Source: Candidatus Coprovivens excrementavium (lineage in GTDB: Bacteria > Bacillota_I > Bacilli_A > RF39 > UBA660). Taken from it: 64,000 bases of DNA. Shown one piece after another: positions 43,057-51,344 of this stretch. The stretch spans positions 124,001 through 188,000 of the forward strand of contig CALVVU010000002.1 of NCBI GenBank assembly GCA_944363975.1. The letters run 5' to 3'. A model generated the notes under the pieces. It was not told the origin of the DNA, ran no database searches, and saw only the letters and a list, made by a program, of their open reading frames with translations. Numbering within the stretch: position 1 is the first letter of the stretch; every line of letters starts with the position of its first letter. The position numbers and the translations under genes were made by a program.

Positions 43057-43272
43057 ATGGCAAGTATTACAGATGAAATAAATAAACTAAACTTATCTTC
43101 TACATTAACAAAAAAACTTTTATCCAATAACTTTCGTACAATAAACGATGTTTGGCTCTTAAAAAGAAAAGATTTAAAAAATCTCGGTTTTTCTGATTGT
43201 GAAATAAATAGTATTATAATTTCTTTACAATTAGAAGGTCTTGATCTTAATAAGAAGATTTATGATAAATAA
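43057..43272 (+). CDS. Stand-alone RNA polymerase alpha-CTD-like helix-hairpin-helix protein
   Basis: 71 residues. EINKLNLSSTLTKKLLSNNFRTINDVWLL, then KRKDLKNLGFSDCEINSIIISLQLEGLDLN, follows the pattern of the RNA polymerase alpha C-terminal domain (hydrophobic-L-S-x-N-L; T-x-x-D-L; D-L-x-x-x-x-x-G; GL-x-L). No N-terminal alpha domain is present, so this is a free-standing copy. It could bind DNA or polymerase partners as a small regulator, or be a generic helix-hairpin-helix protein. It has its own promoter, a structured leader and a terminator. Confidence 0.65.
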   Translation: MASITDEINKLNLSSTLTKKLLSNNFRTINDVWLLKRKDLKNLGFSDCEINSIIISLQLEGLDLNKKIYDK

Positions 43273-43302
43273 GGTTAGTTAATCTAACCTTAATTTTTTT
43301 TC
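43271..43302 (+). terminator. Intrinsic terminator
   Basis: AAGGTTAG (43271-43278) pairs with CTAACCTT (43284-43291), followed by a long T-run after AA. Confidence 0.85.
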
Positions 43303-43309
43303 TTTAATA

Positions 43310-43318
43310 TGCTATAAT
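43310..43318 (+). promoter_or_regulatory. Extended -10 promoter of the UDG-phosphoesterase operon
   Basis: TGCTATAAT lies 18 bases before the ATG at 43337. Confidence 0.6.
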
Positions 43319-43336
43319 GCAAAAGAGGTTTTAAAT

Positions 43337-43999
43337 ATGAAAATAAAAAATTTAAATAAAGAATATGATCGTCTTCAAAAAATTTATGGTGATCCCAATC
43401 TTCACTCAATATATAATGGTGGTTTAGAAGAAAATCCTGATATTTGCTTTGTCTTTATGAATCCAACAGGCCGTAATATCGCCTCTTTACCAGGATGGAA
43501 AGGACCATACCATCCTTGGATAGGTACTAAAAATATTTGGGATTTATTTATTGCTACTAATCTTATAGATCAAGAAATATATAATGAAATAAAGAATATT
43601 AAAGGTAGTGAATGGACACCTGAATTTGCAACTAAAGTCTATCAGAACATTAAAGACCATAAAATATTCATCACCAATCTTGGTAAATGTACTCAAAAAG
43701 ATGCTCGTCCTTTGACAGATGATTATTTTAAAGATTATTTACCATTACTTGAAAAAGAGATTTCCATTATTAAACCTAAAATAATTATTCTTTTTGGTAA
43801 TCAAGTAAGTTCTATTTTCTTAAATCAAAAAATATCTGTTTCTCAAACTAGAAAACAATATTTTGAACGCAATATATCTCGTCACAAATATAAATGTTTT
43901 CCTATCTATTACCCAGTAGGTAATGGTCGATTTAATATTGATAAATCAATTGAAGATATTAATTGGATAATAGCTAACTATCTTAAGGAGGAAGAGTAA
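43337..43999 (+). CDS. Uracil-DNA-glycosylase-superfamily protein
   Basis: 220 residues. The UDG fold is suggested by ICFVFMNPTGRNIAS (motif 1 position), the central strand KIFITNLGKCTQ, IIKPKIIILFGNQVSSIFL and the C-terminal FPIYYPVGNGRFN (motif 2 position). The usual catalytic Asp/Asn and HPS residues are changed, so activity on uracil is uncertain. It is first of a tight cluster; the next gene begins at the base after its stop codon. Confidence 0.75.
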   Translation: MKIKNLNKEYDRLQKIYGDPNLHSIYNGGLEENPDICFVFMNPTGRNIASLPGWKGPYHPWIGTKNIWDLFIATNLIDQEIYNEIKNIKGSEWTPEFATKVYQNIKDHKIFITNLGKCTQKDARPLTDDYFKDYLPLLEKEISIIKPKIIILFGNQVSSIFLNQKISVSQTRKQYFERNISRHKYKCFPIYYPVGNGRFNIDKSIEDINWIIANYLKEEE

Positions 44000-44530
44000 A
44001 TGAAACTAATTATTGCATCTGATATTCATGGTTCGTTAAAATACACTAAGAAATTAGAAGAACTTATTATAAATGAACAACCATCTAAAATAATTCTACT
44101 TGGTGATTTATATTACCATGGTCCACGAAATCCACTACCAGAAGAATATAATTGCTTAGAAGTCGCTAATATTCTAAATAAATACACATCACATATAATA
44201 GCTGTCCAAGGTAATTGCGATGCTGAAGTTGATCAAATGATATCGACTTTTCTAATTAATTCCCAAGATCAAGAACTAATAGTTGATAATTATCATTTCT
44301 CCTTCAGCCATGGTCATCACTTAGATCAACAAAAATTAGATAATCAAATTTATTACTTTGTTGGACATACTCATATTTATAATATAAAAGGAAATATCTT
44401 AAATCCAGGAAGTATTGGATTACCTAAAGAAAATAAAGAACATACTTGTTTCTTATATCAGAACAACCAATTATCTTTAATATCTTTAGATAGCTTAGAA
44501 ACCATAGCTAAGAGGAATTTAAATGAGTAA
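44000..44530 (+). CDS. YfcE-type metallophosphoesterase (first of a tandem pair)
   Basis: 176 residues with the calcineurin-like set of metal motifs: ASDIHG (6-11), LGDLYYHGPRNPLP (about 34-47), GNCDAE, FSHGHHL, VGHTHIYN and LNPGSIGLP. The YHGPRN segment is typical of YfcE-like phosphodiesterases. The start follows AAGGAGG. A paralogue follows immediately, overlapping by 8 bases. Confidence 0.9.
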   Translation: MKLIIASDIHGSLKYTKKLEELIINEQPSKIILLGDLYYHGPRNPLPEEYNCLEVANILNKYTSHIIAVQGNCDAEVDQMISTFLINSQDQELIVDNYHFSFSHGHHLDQQKLDNQIYYFVGHTHIYNIKGNILNPGSIGLPKENKEHTCFLYQNNQLSLISLDSLETIAKRNLNE

Positions 44531-45032
44531 AGCAATAATAGCTTCAGATATACATGGAAATATTGAATTTACTAAACAATTAGAAAAACTTATTATTAAA
44601 GAAAATCCTGAATATTTAATTCTTCTTGGAGACTTACTAAGTTATAAAACCAAAGAAGTCGCTGATATTTTAAATAAATATAGTTCTATTATTTATGCCG
44701 TAAAAGGCAATAACGATTTAATAGATGATCAAGACTTATTTCAATTTAATAACTTACAAGAATATATTAAAATAAAAATTGATAATCTTCCTTTTTTCAT
44801 TACTCATGGTCACCGCCTTTATAAGTATTACAAAGAAGCAAAAGGTTGTTATATTCTAACAGGACATACTCATATTTATAACCTTTATGGCAATAACATT
44901 AATCCAGGTAGTGTTGGTCGTCCTCGTCTATATAAAGAACACACCTGTATTTTATACAATAACCATCATATATACTTAATTAATCTTGCAAATTTATCTA
45001 TTATTGAAAGCCGTGATTTAGATGAAAAATGA
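44523..45032 (+). CDS. YfcE-type metallophosphoesterase (second of a tandem pair)
   Basis: 169 residues, a clear paralogue of the preceding gene: ASDIHGNIEFTKQLEKLI, LLGDLLSY, VKGNNDLI, FFITHGHRL, TGHTHIYNLYGNNINPGS. All metal ligands are present, but the YHGPRNPLP stretch is deleted, so substrate choice probably differs. The two arose by tandem duplication. It overlaps the previous gene by 8 bases and the next by 11, so translation is coupled through the cluster. Confidence 0.88.
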   Translation: MSKAIIASDIHGNIEFTKQLEKLIIKENPEYLILLGDLLSYKTKEVADILNKYSSIIYAVKGNNDLIDDQDLFQFNNLQEYIKIKIDNLPFFITHGHRLYKYYKEAKGCYILTGHTHIYNLYGNNINPGSVGRPRLYKEHTCILYNNHHIYLINLANLSIIESRDLDEK

Positions 45033-45729
45033 TATTATTTTAATAAATACTACTAAGAAATATGCTCTTCATGTCGATAAATTAATCGAAAGATCTAAAA
45101 TAGAAATATTCACTTGGTTCAATAGTTCATCTTCTGATTGCAAAGTAAAAGTCTTTATATATCATGATATCCTAAGTTTAGTAGAAGGTTTAAAAAAACG
45201 TGGATTTTCCAATTATCCCGACTATATGTGCGCTTGTATGATAGATGAAGATCTTAATAATAACATCTCTCGTAGTATCAATATTATCGAACCAACTTCT
45301 GATGTATTTACTCTTAAAGAATATGATAATATTATTTATCATGAATTAATTCATTACATAACTAATTATTTATTTGGTAAATTACCTGAATGGTTAACTG
45401 AAGGAATTGCCAAATACTTGGATCATAGTTATAAAGAAGATCTAACTAATTTAATGCTTAATTATATAAATAATTATGAGATTCCTGATATACAACAAAT
45501 GTGTGATTTAAACTTTGTAAAAAAAGAAAAAGGTCGAACAATATATGATGGATATGATTTAAGTTATCTTATGATAAGATATATTATTGAAATATATGGT
45601 AAAGATTTTCTCTTAATTTTAATGCAAGAAAACAATTTATCATGTTTTGATGCTCAAAAATGTTTAACAGAAGCTATAGAATACTTCAATTCTGTCTATA
45701 ATGAACAAAAAGACTATAAAAAAACATAA
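45022..45729 (+). CDS. Putative zinc metallopeptidase (HExxH, gluzincin type)
   Basis: 235 residues. IIYHELIHYITNYLFGKLP (His107, Glu108, His111) is followed by EWLTEGIAKYLD, whose Glu is the likely third zinc ligand, as in peptidase-MA-like families. No signal peptide is visible, so it acts in the cytoplasm if active. It starts within the last codons of the second phosphoesterase gene. The substrate is unknown. Confidence 0.75.
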   Translation: MKNDIILINTTKKYALHVDKLIERSKIEIFTWFNSSSSDCKVKVFIYHDILSLVEGLKKRGFSNYPDYMCACMIDEDLNNNISRSINIIEPTSDVFTLKEYDNIIYHELIHYITNYLFGKLPEWLTEGIAKYLDHSYKEDLTNLMLNYINNYEIPDIQQMCDLNFVKKEKGRTIYDGYDLSYLMIRYIIEIYGKDFLLILMQENNLSCFDAQKCLTEAIEYFNSVYNEQKDYKKT

Positions 45730-45762
45730 AATATAGTATAATAGTGATAGGTGGGTGGTATC

Positions 45763-46701
45763 ATGAGGTTGAAATACATCGATGGACTAATGGGCTTTGT
45801 TATCGGCGATGCCATGGGAGTCCCTTTAGAATTTAAAAGTAGAGAAGAACTATTAAAAAAACCTGTTACAAAAATGACTGGCTATGGAACATATAATTTA
45901 CCAGAAGGAACATGGTCTGATGATACTTCAATGATGATCGCCACAATCGATTCAATAAATGCAAAAAATGGTATCGATTTATATGATATTGCTCTGAAAT
46001 TTGCTGCTTTTAAAAACCATGCCCAATATACTCCTAATCATGAAGTGTTTGATATTGGTAGTACATGTGCTAAAGCAATAGATAACTTTGAAGAAAATCA
46101 TGATGAACCAACAACTTGTGGTCTTAAGGATGTATCTTCTAATGGTAATGGCTCACTAATGCGTATTTTACCAATTGCTTATTATGCTCTAGCTAAAAAA
46201 CTAAAAGATTTTGAAGTTTTAGATTTAGTAACAAAAATTTCTTCAATAACCCATGCTCATGAAATTAGTATTATGGGTTGTTATATTTATACTCGTTTTG
46301 CAATGTTTCTATTGACTGGTAAAGATAAATACTCAGCATATAGTATGACAAAGTGTGTTGATTATACAATGTTTAGTGAAGAAACCCAAAAAGTATATAA
46401 TCGTCTATTAAAAGAAGATATTTCTAAATTAAAGATAAATGAAATAAAATCATCTGGATACATAGTTGATTCTCTAGAAGCTTGTATTTGGGTCTTACTT
46501 CAAACTGACAATTACAAGTCCGCTATTATTGGCGCTATTAATCTAGGTGAAGATACTGATACAATTGGCGCTCTAACTGGTGGTCTAGCTGGAATAATCT
46601 ATGGTTATGATTTTATTCCTGAAGAATGGAAAGATAAAATAGCTCGCAAAGAATATCTTCTAGATATTTTTGAAGAATTTAGTGAAAACAAATACGAATA
46701 A
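45763..46701 (+). CDS. ADP-ribosylglycohydrolase family protein
   Basis: 312 residues with the DraG/ARH fold motifs: GLMGFVIGDAMGVPLEF, the metal-binding WSDDTSMM, SNGNGSLMRILPIAYY, ITHAHEISIMGCYIY and the C-terminal NLGEDTDTIGALTGGLAG. Such enzymes remove ADP-ribose from proteins or small molecules using two Mg2+ ions. The ATG at 45763 follows AGGTGGGTGG. The -10 TATAAT-like element just upstream overlaps the end of the peptidase gene, so it may be transcribed separately. No ADP-ribosyltransferase is recognised nearby. Confidence 0.9.
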   Translation: MRLKYIDGLMGFVIGDAMGVPLEFKSREELLKKPVTKMTGYGTYNLPEGTWSDDTSMMIATIDSINAKNGIDLYDIALKFAAFKNHAQYTPNHEVFDIGSTCAKAIDNFEENHDEPTTCGLKDVSSNGNGSLMRILPIAYYALAKKLKDFEVLDLVTKISSITHAHEISIMGCYIYTRFAMFLLTGKDKYSAYSMTKCVDYTMFSEETQKVYNRLLKEDISKLKINEIKSSGYIVDSLEACIWVLLQTDNYKSAIIGAINLGEDTDTIGALTGGLAGIIYGYDFIPEEWKDKIARKEYLLDIFEEFSENKYE

Positions 46702-46770
46702 GAAAAGTAAAAATATCTTCTGTTGAGATAAGAAATTATGCTTTACTATGTTAAAAACTATAAAATGAAT

Positions 46771-46817
46771 AAAAAAACTCCTTTTTTTCCTAAATAAAAT
46801 AGGAAAGGAGTTTTTTT
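46771..46817 (+). promoter_or_regulatory. Terminator-like hairpin sequestering the sigG ribosome binding site
   Basis: AAAAAAACTCCTTT (46771-46784) pairs perfectly with AAAGGAGTTTTTTT (46804-46817). A 4-T bulge, an inner CCTA/TAGG stem and a 7-base loop complete it. The right arm contains the whole binding site and ends at the base before the ATG. It has the shape of an intrinsic terminator with its T-run placed as the spacer between binding site and start codon. Confidence 0.8.
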
Positions 46818-47591
46818 ATGTATAACAAAAAAGTATCAATTCCTGGAATTAATACTAATGATTTAAAAACCTTAACTAATGATGAAATGATTAAACTATT
46901 CAAAGCATATCATCAAGGAGACCAGACTGCTAAAGACAAATTAGTCGAAGGGAACTTAAAACTCGTTCTTAGCATTTTAAAAAGATTTAAAACAACGGAA
47001 GAAAATATCAATGATATGTTCCAAATAGGGTGCATAGGTCTTATTAAAGCTATCGATAATTTCGATCTAACTTTAAATGTCTGTTTTAGTACATATGCTG
47101 TTTTTCTAATTAAAGGAGAAATCCTAAGAGCCTTTAGAGATGCAACTCCTATAAGAGTAAGTCGCGGTACTAAAGATATTGCTTATAAGATTCTTTCTTA
47201 TAAAGAAAAATATTATAATAATTATGGTATTGAACCATCAAACAGCGAAATAGCAAAAGCTCTTGGTATTGAAGAATATTTCATATCTTACGCATTAACA
47301 TCTTTAAAAGAACCACTTAGTATTTACCAACCAATATACAACGATGGTGGCGATACTATTTATCTTTTAGATCAAATTGCTGATCATAAAGATGAATATG
47401 ATAAAGAGACTTTAATTTCCTTAAGAAAAGCTTTAAAAAACTTAAAAGAAAGAGAACGAAACATAATATACAGTCGATACATTATTGGCAAGACACAAAC
47501 CGAACTTAGTCAAGAATTAAACATTTCTCAAGCACAAGTTTCACGTATCGAAAAAACCGCTCTTGAAAATATCAAACGTCTTGTAAAATAA
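46818..47591 (+). CDS. sigG: Sporulation sigma factor SigG
   Basis: 257 residues of the sigma-70 B/F/G group. The N-terminal VSIPGINTNDLKTLTNDEM is specific for SigG. It is followed by region 2 (NLKLVLSILKRF, DMFQIGCIGLIKAIDNFDL, FSTYAVFLIKGEILRAFRD), region 3 (PIRVSRGTKDIAY) and region 4 (LKERERNIIYSRY, KTQTELSQELNISQAQVSRIEK). QPIYNDGGDTIYLLDQI matches SigG closely. It drives late forespore genes. No sigE gene is adjacent, unlike Bacillus, where sigE precedes it. The hairpin covering its binding site implies translational control of read-through transcripts. Confidence 0.93.
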   Translation: MYNKKVSIPGINTNDLKTLTNDEMIKLFKAYHQGDQTAKDKLVEGNLKLVLSILKRFKTTEENINDMFQIGCIGLIKAIDNFDLTLNVCFSTYAVFLIKGEILRAFRDATPIRVSRGTKDIAYKILSYKEKYYNNYGIEPSNSEIAKALGIEEYFISYALTSLKEPLSIYQPIYNDGGDTIYLLDQIADHKDEYDKETLISLRKALKNLKERERNIIYSRYIIGKTQTELSQELNISQAQVSRIEKTALENIKRLVK

Positions 47592-47615
47592 CATATAATT
47601 AAAATAGGTGATTAT

Positions 47616-47840
47616 ATGTTTTTATCTGACCTTCAAAGTAAAGATATAATAAGTACTAAAGACGGACGTCGTATTGGACGTATTATCGATGCTGAAATAA
47701 CGCCCCAAGGTAATATAATTAATTTAATAATTGAAGAAAAAAGAAATTTCAGAAAAATCTTATCATCTTCTCCCGATACTAAAATATCTTTTGAAAACAT
47801 TACCAAAATAGGGGAGGATGTAATTTTAGTTAATCTATGA
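47616..47840 (+). CDS. ylmC: YlmC/YmxH-family PRC-barrel sporulation-associated protein
   Basis: 74 residues, a single PRC-barrel: LSDLQSKDIISTKDGRRIGRIIDAEI, a GNIINLIIEE strand and ENITKIGEDVILVNL at the end. YlmC/YmxH proteins have this length and sit next to sigG in many spore formers; here it follows sigG by 24 bases. The molecular role is unknown. Its TGA stop provides the TG of the next promoter. Confidence 0.88.
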   Translation: MFLSDLQSKDIISTKDGRRIGRIIDAEITPQGNIINLIIEEKRNFRKILSSSPDTKISFENITKIGEDVILVNL

Positions 47841-47846
47841 TATAAT
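47838..47846 (+). promoter_or_regulatory. Extended -10 promoter of lspA
   Basis: TGATATAAT lies 18 bases before the lspA start. Its first three bases are the ylmC stop codon. Confidence 0.6.
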
Positions 47847-47864
47847 GTATCGGAGGTGTAACCA

Positions 47865-48356
47865 GTGAACAAGAAAATCTTAATATGTGCATCAATCGCA
47901 TTAGCGATAGATCAAATAACTAAAATGATCGCTTCAATATATTTGACTATAAATCAAGAAGTAGTTATTATTCCTAATTTTTTTTCTTTAACTTTATGTC
48001 ACAATGAGGGTGCAGCTTGGGGAATATTAAATAATGCTAGTTGGCTTATTATTATTTGTACAATAATAGCTATCTTTATTATTTATCATTTTATATATTG
48101 CTTTAAAAAAAATAATCGTAATAATATTGCTTTTGGCTTACTATATGGTGGACTAGCTGGTAACTTAATCGATCGTATCATTTTTAACTACGTTCGCGAT
48201 TTCTTTGATTTCTATTTATTTGGTTACAATTATCCTGTTTTTAATATTGCTGATATCTGTATAGTTATTGGTGTCATCTTACTTATCTATGCTGTTATAA
48301 AGGGGGAGGATCTTAATGATAATAAAAGTCACAAAACCAAACGAAAGACTCGATAA
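47865..48356 (+). CDS. lspA: Lipoprotein signal peptidase
   Basis: 163 residues with four membrane helices and the two catalytic aspartates in GNLIDRIIFNYVRDFFDF and YPVFNIADICIVIG. HNEGAAWGIL is the conserved third block. It cleaves prolipoprotein signal peptides after lipidation. Start is GTG, preceded by CGGAGGTG at normal spacing. The downstream rluD gene begins 41 bases before its end. The lspA-rluD order is the same as lspA-ylyB in Bacillus. Confidence 0.96.
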   Translation: MNKKILICASIALAIDQITKMIASIYLTINQEVVIIPNFFSLTLCHNEGAAWGILNNASWLIIICTIIAIFIIYHFIYCFKKNNRNNIAFGLLYGGLAGNLIDRIIFNYVRDFFDFYLFGYNYPVFNIADICIVIGVILLIYAVIKGEDLNDNKSHKTKRKTR

Positions 48357-49209
48357 ATATCTTGCTTCAAATACTGAGTATTCACGTTCAACTATTACTA
48401 AAATGCTTGATAATAACTTTATTTTAGTTAATGATAAATTAGAAAAAGCTTCGTATAAACTAAAAGAAAATGACATTATCGAAATTAAAGAAGGATATCA
48501 AGAAAATATTGATATAACTCCAACCAAAATGTCTATTGATATCATATATGAAGATCAAGACTTATTAGTTATAAATAAACCAAGTGGCTTAGTAGTTCAT
48601 CCGGGTTCAGGTAATTACAATAATACTTTAGTAAATGGTTTAATGTACTATACCAACAATTTAAGTACAATAAATGGCGAAGAACGCCCTGGAATTGTTC
48701 ATCGTATAGATAAAGATACATCTGGGTTACTTCTTGTTGCTAAAAATAATAAAACACATGCTCTTTTATCTGAGTATTTTAAAGATCATAAAAATATAAA
48801 AAGAGAATATCTTGCTTTAATATGTGGTCGCTTTCCTCATGACTCTGCAACTATCGATGCCCCAATAGGAAGAGACCCTAAAGATCGTAAACGTATGACT
48901 GTTACCGCTGAAAATTCTAAAGAAGCTATAACGCATATTAAAGTTTTAAAAAGATATAACAACTATACATTAATAAGTTGTTTACTTGAAACAGGAAGAA
49001 CGCATCAGATAAGAGTCCACTTAAATTATATTGGTTATCCGATTTACAATGATCCAGTATATAATACAAAAAAAGCTACTGAGTTCGGCCAATTCCTTCA
49101 TTCTTATAAAATGGATTTTATTCACCCTATAACTAAAGAAAAAATGCATTTTGAAGCTCCGCTTCCTAAAGAATTTCAAGATTTTCTAAATCAATTAGAA
49201 GTTGATTAA
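48316..49209 (+). CDS. rluD: RluD/YlyB-type 23S rRNA pseudouridine synthase
   Basis: 297 residues. An N-terminal S4 RNA-binding domain (RLDKYLASNTEYSRSTITKML) is followed by the catalytic domain with the signature GIVHRIDKDTSGLLLVAKN (active-site Asp in HRIDKDTSG), GRDPKDRKRMTV and LETGRTHQIRVHL. It modifies uridines in large-subunit rRNA. GGGGGAGG before ATG 48316 marks a strong start even though it lies 41 bases inside lspA, an unusually long but well-supported overlap. Confidence 0.94.
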   Translation: MIIKVTKPNERLDKYLASNTEYSRSTITKMLDNNFILVNDKLEKASYKLKENDIIEIKEGYQENIDITPTKMSIDIIYEDQDLLVINKPSGLVVHPGSGNYNNTLVNGLMYYTNNLSTINGEERPGIVHRIDKDTSGLLLVAKNNKTHALLSEYFKDHKNIKREYLALICGRFPHDSATIDAPIGRDPKDRKRMTVTAENSKEAITHIKVLKRYNNYTLISCLLETGRTHQIRVHLNYIGYPIYNDPVYNTKKATEFGQFLHSYKMDFIHPITKEKMHFEAPLPKEFQDFLNQLEVD

Positions 49210-49515
49210 TAACAAAATTAAAATTACAATTATATATATTACATAAGGAATTGCCAAAAAGAAATATTTATCTTTAGTAAGTTTTATTTCATAAAATAAA
49301 AAAAGAGTATTTAAGAACAAAAATATCATATTAACAATACTAAAAACATAATCTTTATAATAAAAAAAGAAAATTAAAAAAGAAAATACTAATATAAAAT
49401 TAACAAATACAAAAAATAAAAGATCATTTTTCATTTTATTCTTATAAATGAGATGACCAAATAAAAAAGATATTAATCCTAAAACTAATAAATAACTAAT
49501 TATTAAATATTTCAT
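49195..49515 (-). CDS. Small polytopic membrane protein of unknown function
   Basis: 106 residues, with four hydrophobic helices spanning nearly the whole length (MKYLIISYLLVLGLISFLFG at the start). The start on this strand follows GAGGTGAAAT, which is convincing. It converges with rluD, overlapping its last 15 bases. No motif suggests a function. Confidence 0.7.
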   Translation of the reverse strand: MKYLIISYLLVLGLISFLFGHLIYKNKMKNDLLFFVFVNFILVFSFLIFFFYYKDYVFSIVNMIFLFLNTLFLFYEIKLTKDKYFFLAIPYVIYIIVILILLLINF

Positions 49516-49575
49516 ATTTCACCTCATATTAATTAATATGTGGTATATAAATTTTTATGCAAAAAAGAGGTTAAA

Positions 49576-51279
49576 ATGAAAGAATATCAAAGTATAATTG
49601 AAAATATTAATGAATCAAAAGAAATAACAACTAAAGCTCTAAATGATTTAGGATATAATAGCTATGACATAACTCAATTTATTAAAGCCAATGTTTTAAT
49701 ACGTACTAAAAGAGGTGTCTATCGTTTCTTTAATCCTATTGAAAACGTAGAACAAGCTAAGATATACATTCAACAAGGAATTACTCAAATTATAAAAAGA
49801 AATCCTAAAGAAGCTCAAAAATTATTTACACAAGCTTTAAATATTGATAACTCTCTTGATTATGCTCGTTTTGGCATCTTTGCTTCTTTAGTTTTTGCCC
49901 AAGAATTTGACCAGGCATCTATTAGTTTAAAAGAATTATTCCAAAATCGTCAAAATAATTCTTTATTAACTAATATTTATTACTATTTAGTATTGCTAAG
50001 TAAAGTTACCAAAGTAGATTCTAACTTCATTAATGAAGTACATAAAGAATTAATTAATAATCCTTCTTCTTATAGTAGAAACTTTTCTAAAATGTTTACT
50101 TCTATTAATGATAATGACTATGAAACAGCATTAAAATATATAAATTATACTATTAATATTGATAAGAAAAGCCATAAATATCATTTAACTAATCAAGTTT
50201 ATCGTTATCTTATAATAGCTGTTTTAAAATCATTATCCGATAATAAAGAGATAATCCATAATGAAGAACAATCAGTTATTGTTCCTGAAATTTCTTCAGA
50301 AACAATAATAGAAAGAAATCTTTTTCTAGAAGCCATTGCTAATAATGATTTTAAAACAGCCTTAAAACTAATCTCATCAACCTCAAATATAGATTATCTT
50401 CCTATAGTAAAAAACTTGTTAGAAAAACTTTCACAAATTCAAAGTCTTCTTACCACTAAAGAACCTATCAAAGTAACAGCAACTGAACCAGTTCATACAG
50501 TTACTGAAATAGTTGTTACTTCACCAGAAGAGGAAAAGTCTAATAATCAGGAACTAGAACCATCTAAAAATATTGAACCACCAACTAGTGAAAATGCCTA
50601 TCAAGAATATAAAATTAATCTCGCTAATGGTGAGTTCGCTATAGCAAAAAGAAAACTAGAACAATATGAGTATCTTAATAATAAAGAAGGTAATCATCGT
50701 AATATAGATTATCACTATCAAAGAATAGTTGATTTGGAACAAGAATTTATTACTGATCAAGAAAGTTATTTTACTAAACAAGAACTTCTAAAAGAAATAT
50801 TAAGTATTTATACAGATGATGTAAATCAAGCTCTTAACTTGATTTATCAATATCAAAAATTACCAGGTTTTAAAAATCCTTATATTTATCTTATTGAAGC
50901 AGAAATATATTATAAACAAGATGAAGTATCCAAATCTATAACAATCTTAAAGCAATTATCATCTTGTAATGAACCTAAATACTATATGCTTCTTGCAAAA
51001 ATAAACTTTGCTAATAAAAACTATCATGAAGCATTAGATAATTGCTTAGCTTATAATGAAAGACGCCCTAATCGTAGCCCGTTTATATATAAGTTAATGG
51101 GTGAGTGTTATTATCGCTTATATAAACCTAGTAAAGCTTTAAAAGCTTACCAAAAAGCTCAATCTATAGCTTCACAGTATGATAAAACACTTAATCTTTC
51201 TTCCCAAATAGCTGCTGCTACAAGATCAGCAGATTATCAAAGAGAGTTAAGAATGTCTAAAAATATAAAAAATAATTAA
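49576..51279 (+). CDS. Winged-helix plus TPR-repeat protein
   Basis: 567 residues. The first 60 resemble the AbiEi-antitoxin-type N-terminal winged helix (ESKEITTKALNDLGYNSYDI, then VLIRTKRGVYRF). The rest consists of two sets of TPR helices, at about 62-225 (AKIYIQQGITQIIKRNPKEA, QKLFTQALNIDN) and about 330-560 (YMLLAKINFANKNYHEALDN, LMGECYYRLYKPSKALKAYQKA), separated by a disordered Glu/Pro/Thr/Val linker. Probably a cytoplasmic adaptor or regulator binding DNA and protein; the target is unknown. The ATG at 49576 follows AAGAGG. Confidence 0.7.
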   Translation: MKEYQSIIENINESKEITTKALNDLGYNSYDITQFIKANVLIRTKRGVYRFFNPIENVEQAKIYIQQGITQIIKRNPKEAQKLFTQALNIDNSLDYARFGIFASLVFAQEFDQASISLKELFQNRQNNSLLTNIYYYLVLLSKVTKVDSNFINEVHKELINNPSSYSRNFSKMFTSINDNDYETALKYINYTINIDKKSHKYHLTNQVYRYLIIAVLKSLSDNKEIIHNEEQSVIVPEISSETIIERNLFLEAIANNDFKTALKLISSTSNIDYLPIVKNLLEKLSQIQSLLTTKEPIKVTATEPVHTVTEIVVTSPEEEKSNNQELEPSKNIEPPTSENAYQEYKINLANGEFAIAKRKLEQYEYLNNKEGNHRNIDYHYQRIVDLEQEFITDQESYFTKQELLKEILSIYTDDVNQALNLIYQYQKLPGFKNPYIYLIEAEIYYKQDEVSKSITILKQLSSCNEPKYYMLLAKINFANKNYHEALDNCLAYNERRPNRSPFIYKLMGECYYRLYKPSKALKAYQKAQSIASQYDKTLNLSSQIAAATRSADYQRELRMSKNIKNN

Positions 51280-51344
51280 AAAATTAGTTATTTATTTGAC
51301 AAAACTTCAATTTATTATACAATTAAAGAGGAGGAAAAATAATT

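Noticed and set aside
24552-45032. Possibility that TGA encodes Trp, as in Mycoplasma-like genomes
   Set aside because: Several genes end cleanly in TGA (25122-25124, 42298-42300, 45030-45032), and conserved Trp residues are TGG.
46720-46760. SigF/SigG-type promoter before sigG
   Set aside because: GAGATA and TATGTTA can be placed at a suitable distance, but each matches only partly. Not enough to list as a feature.
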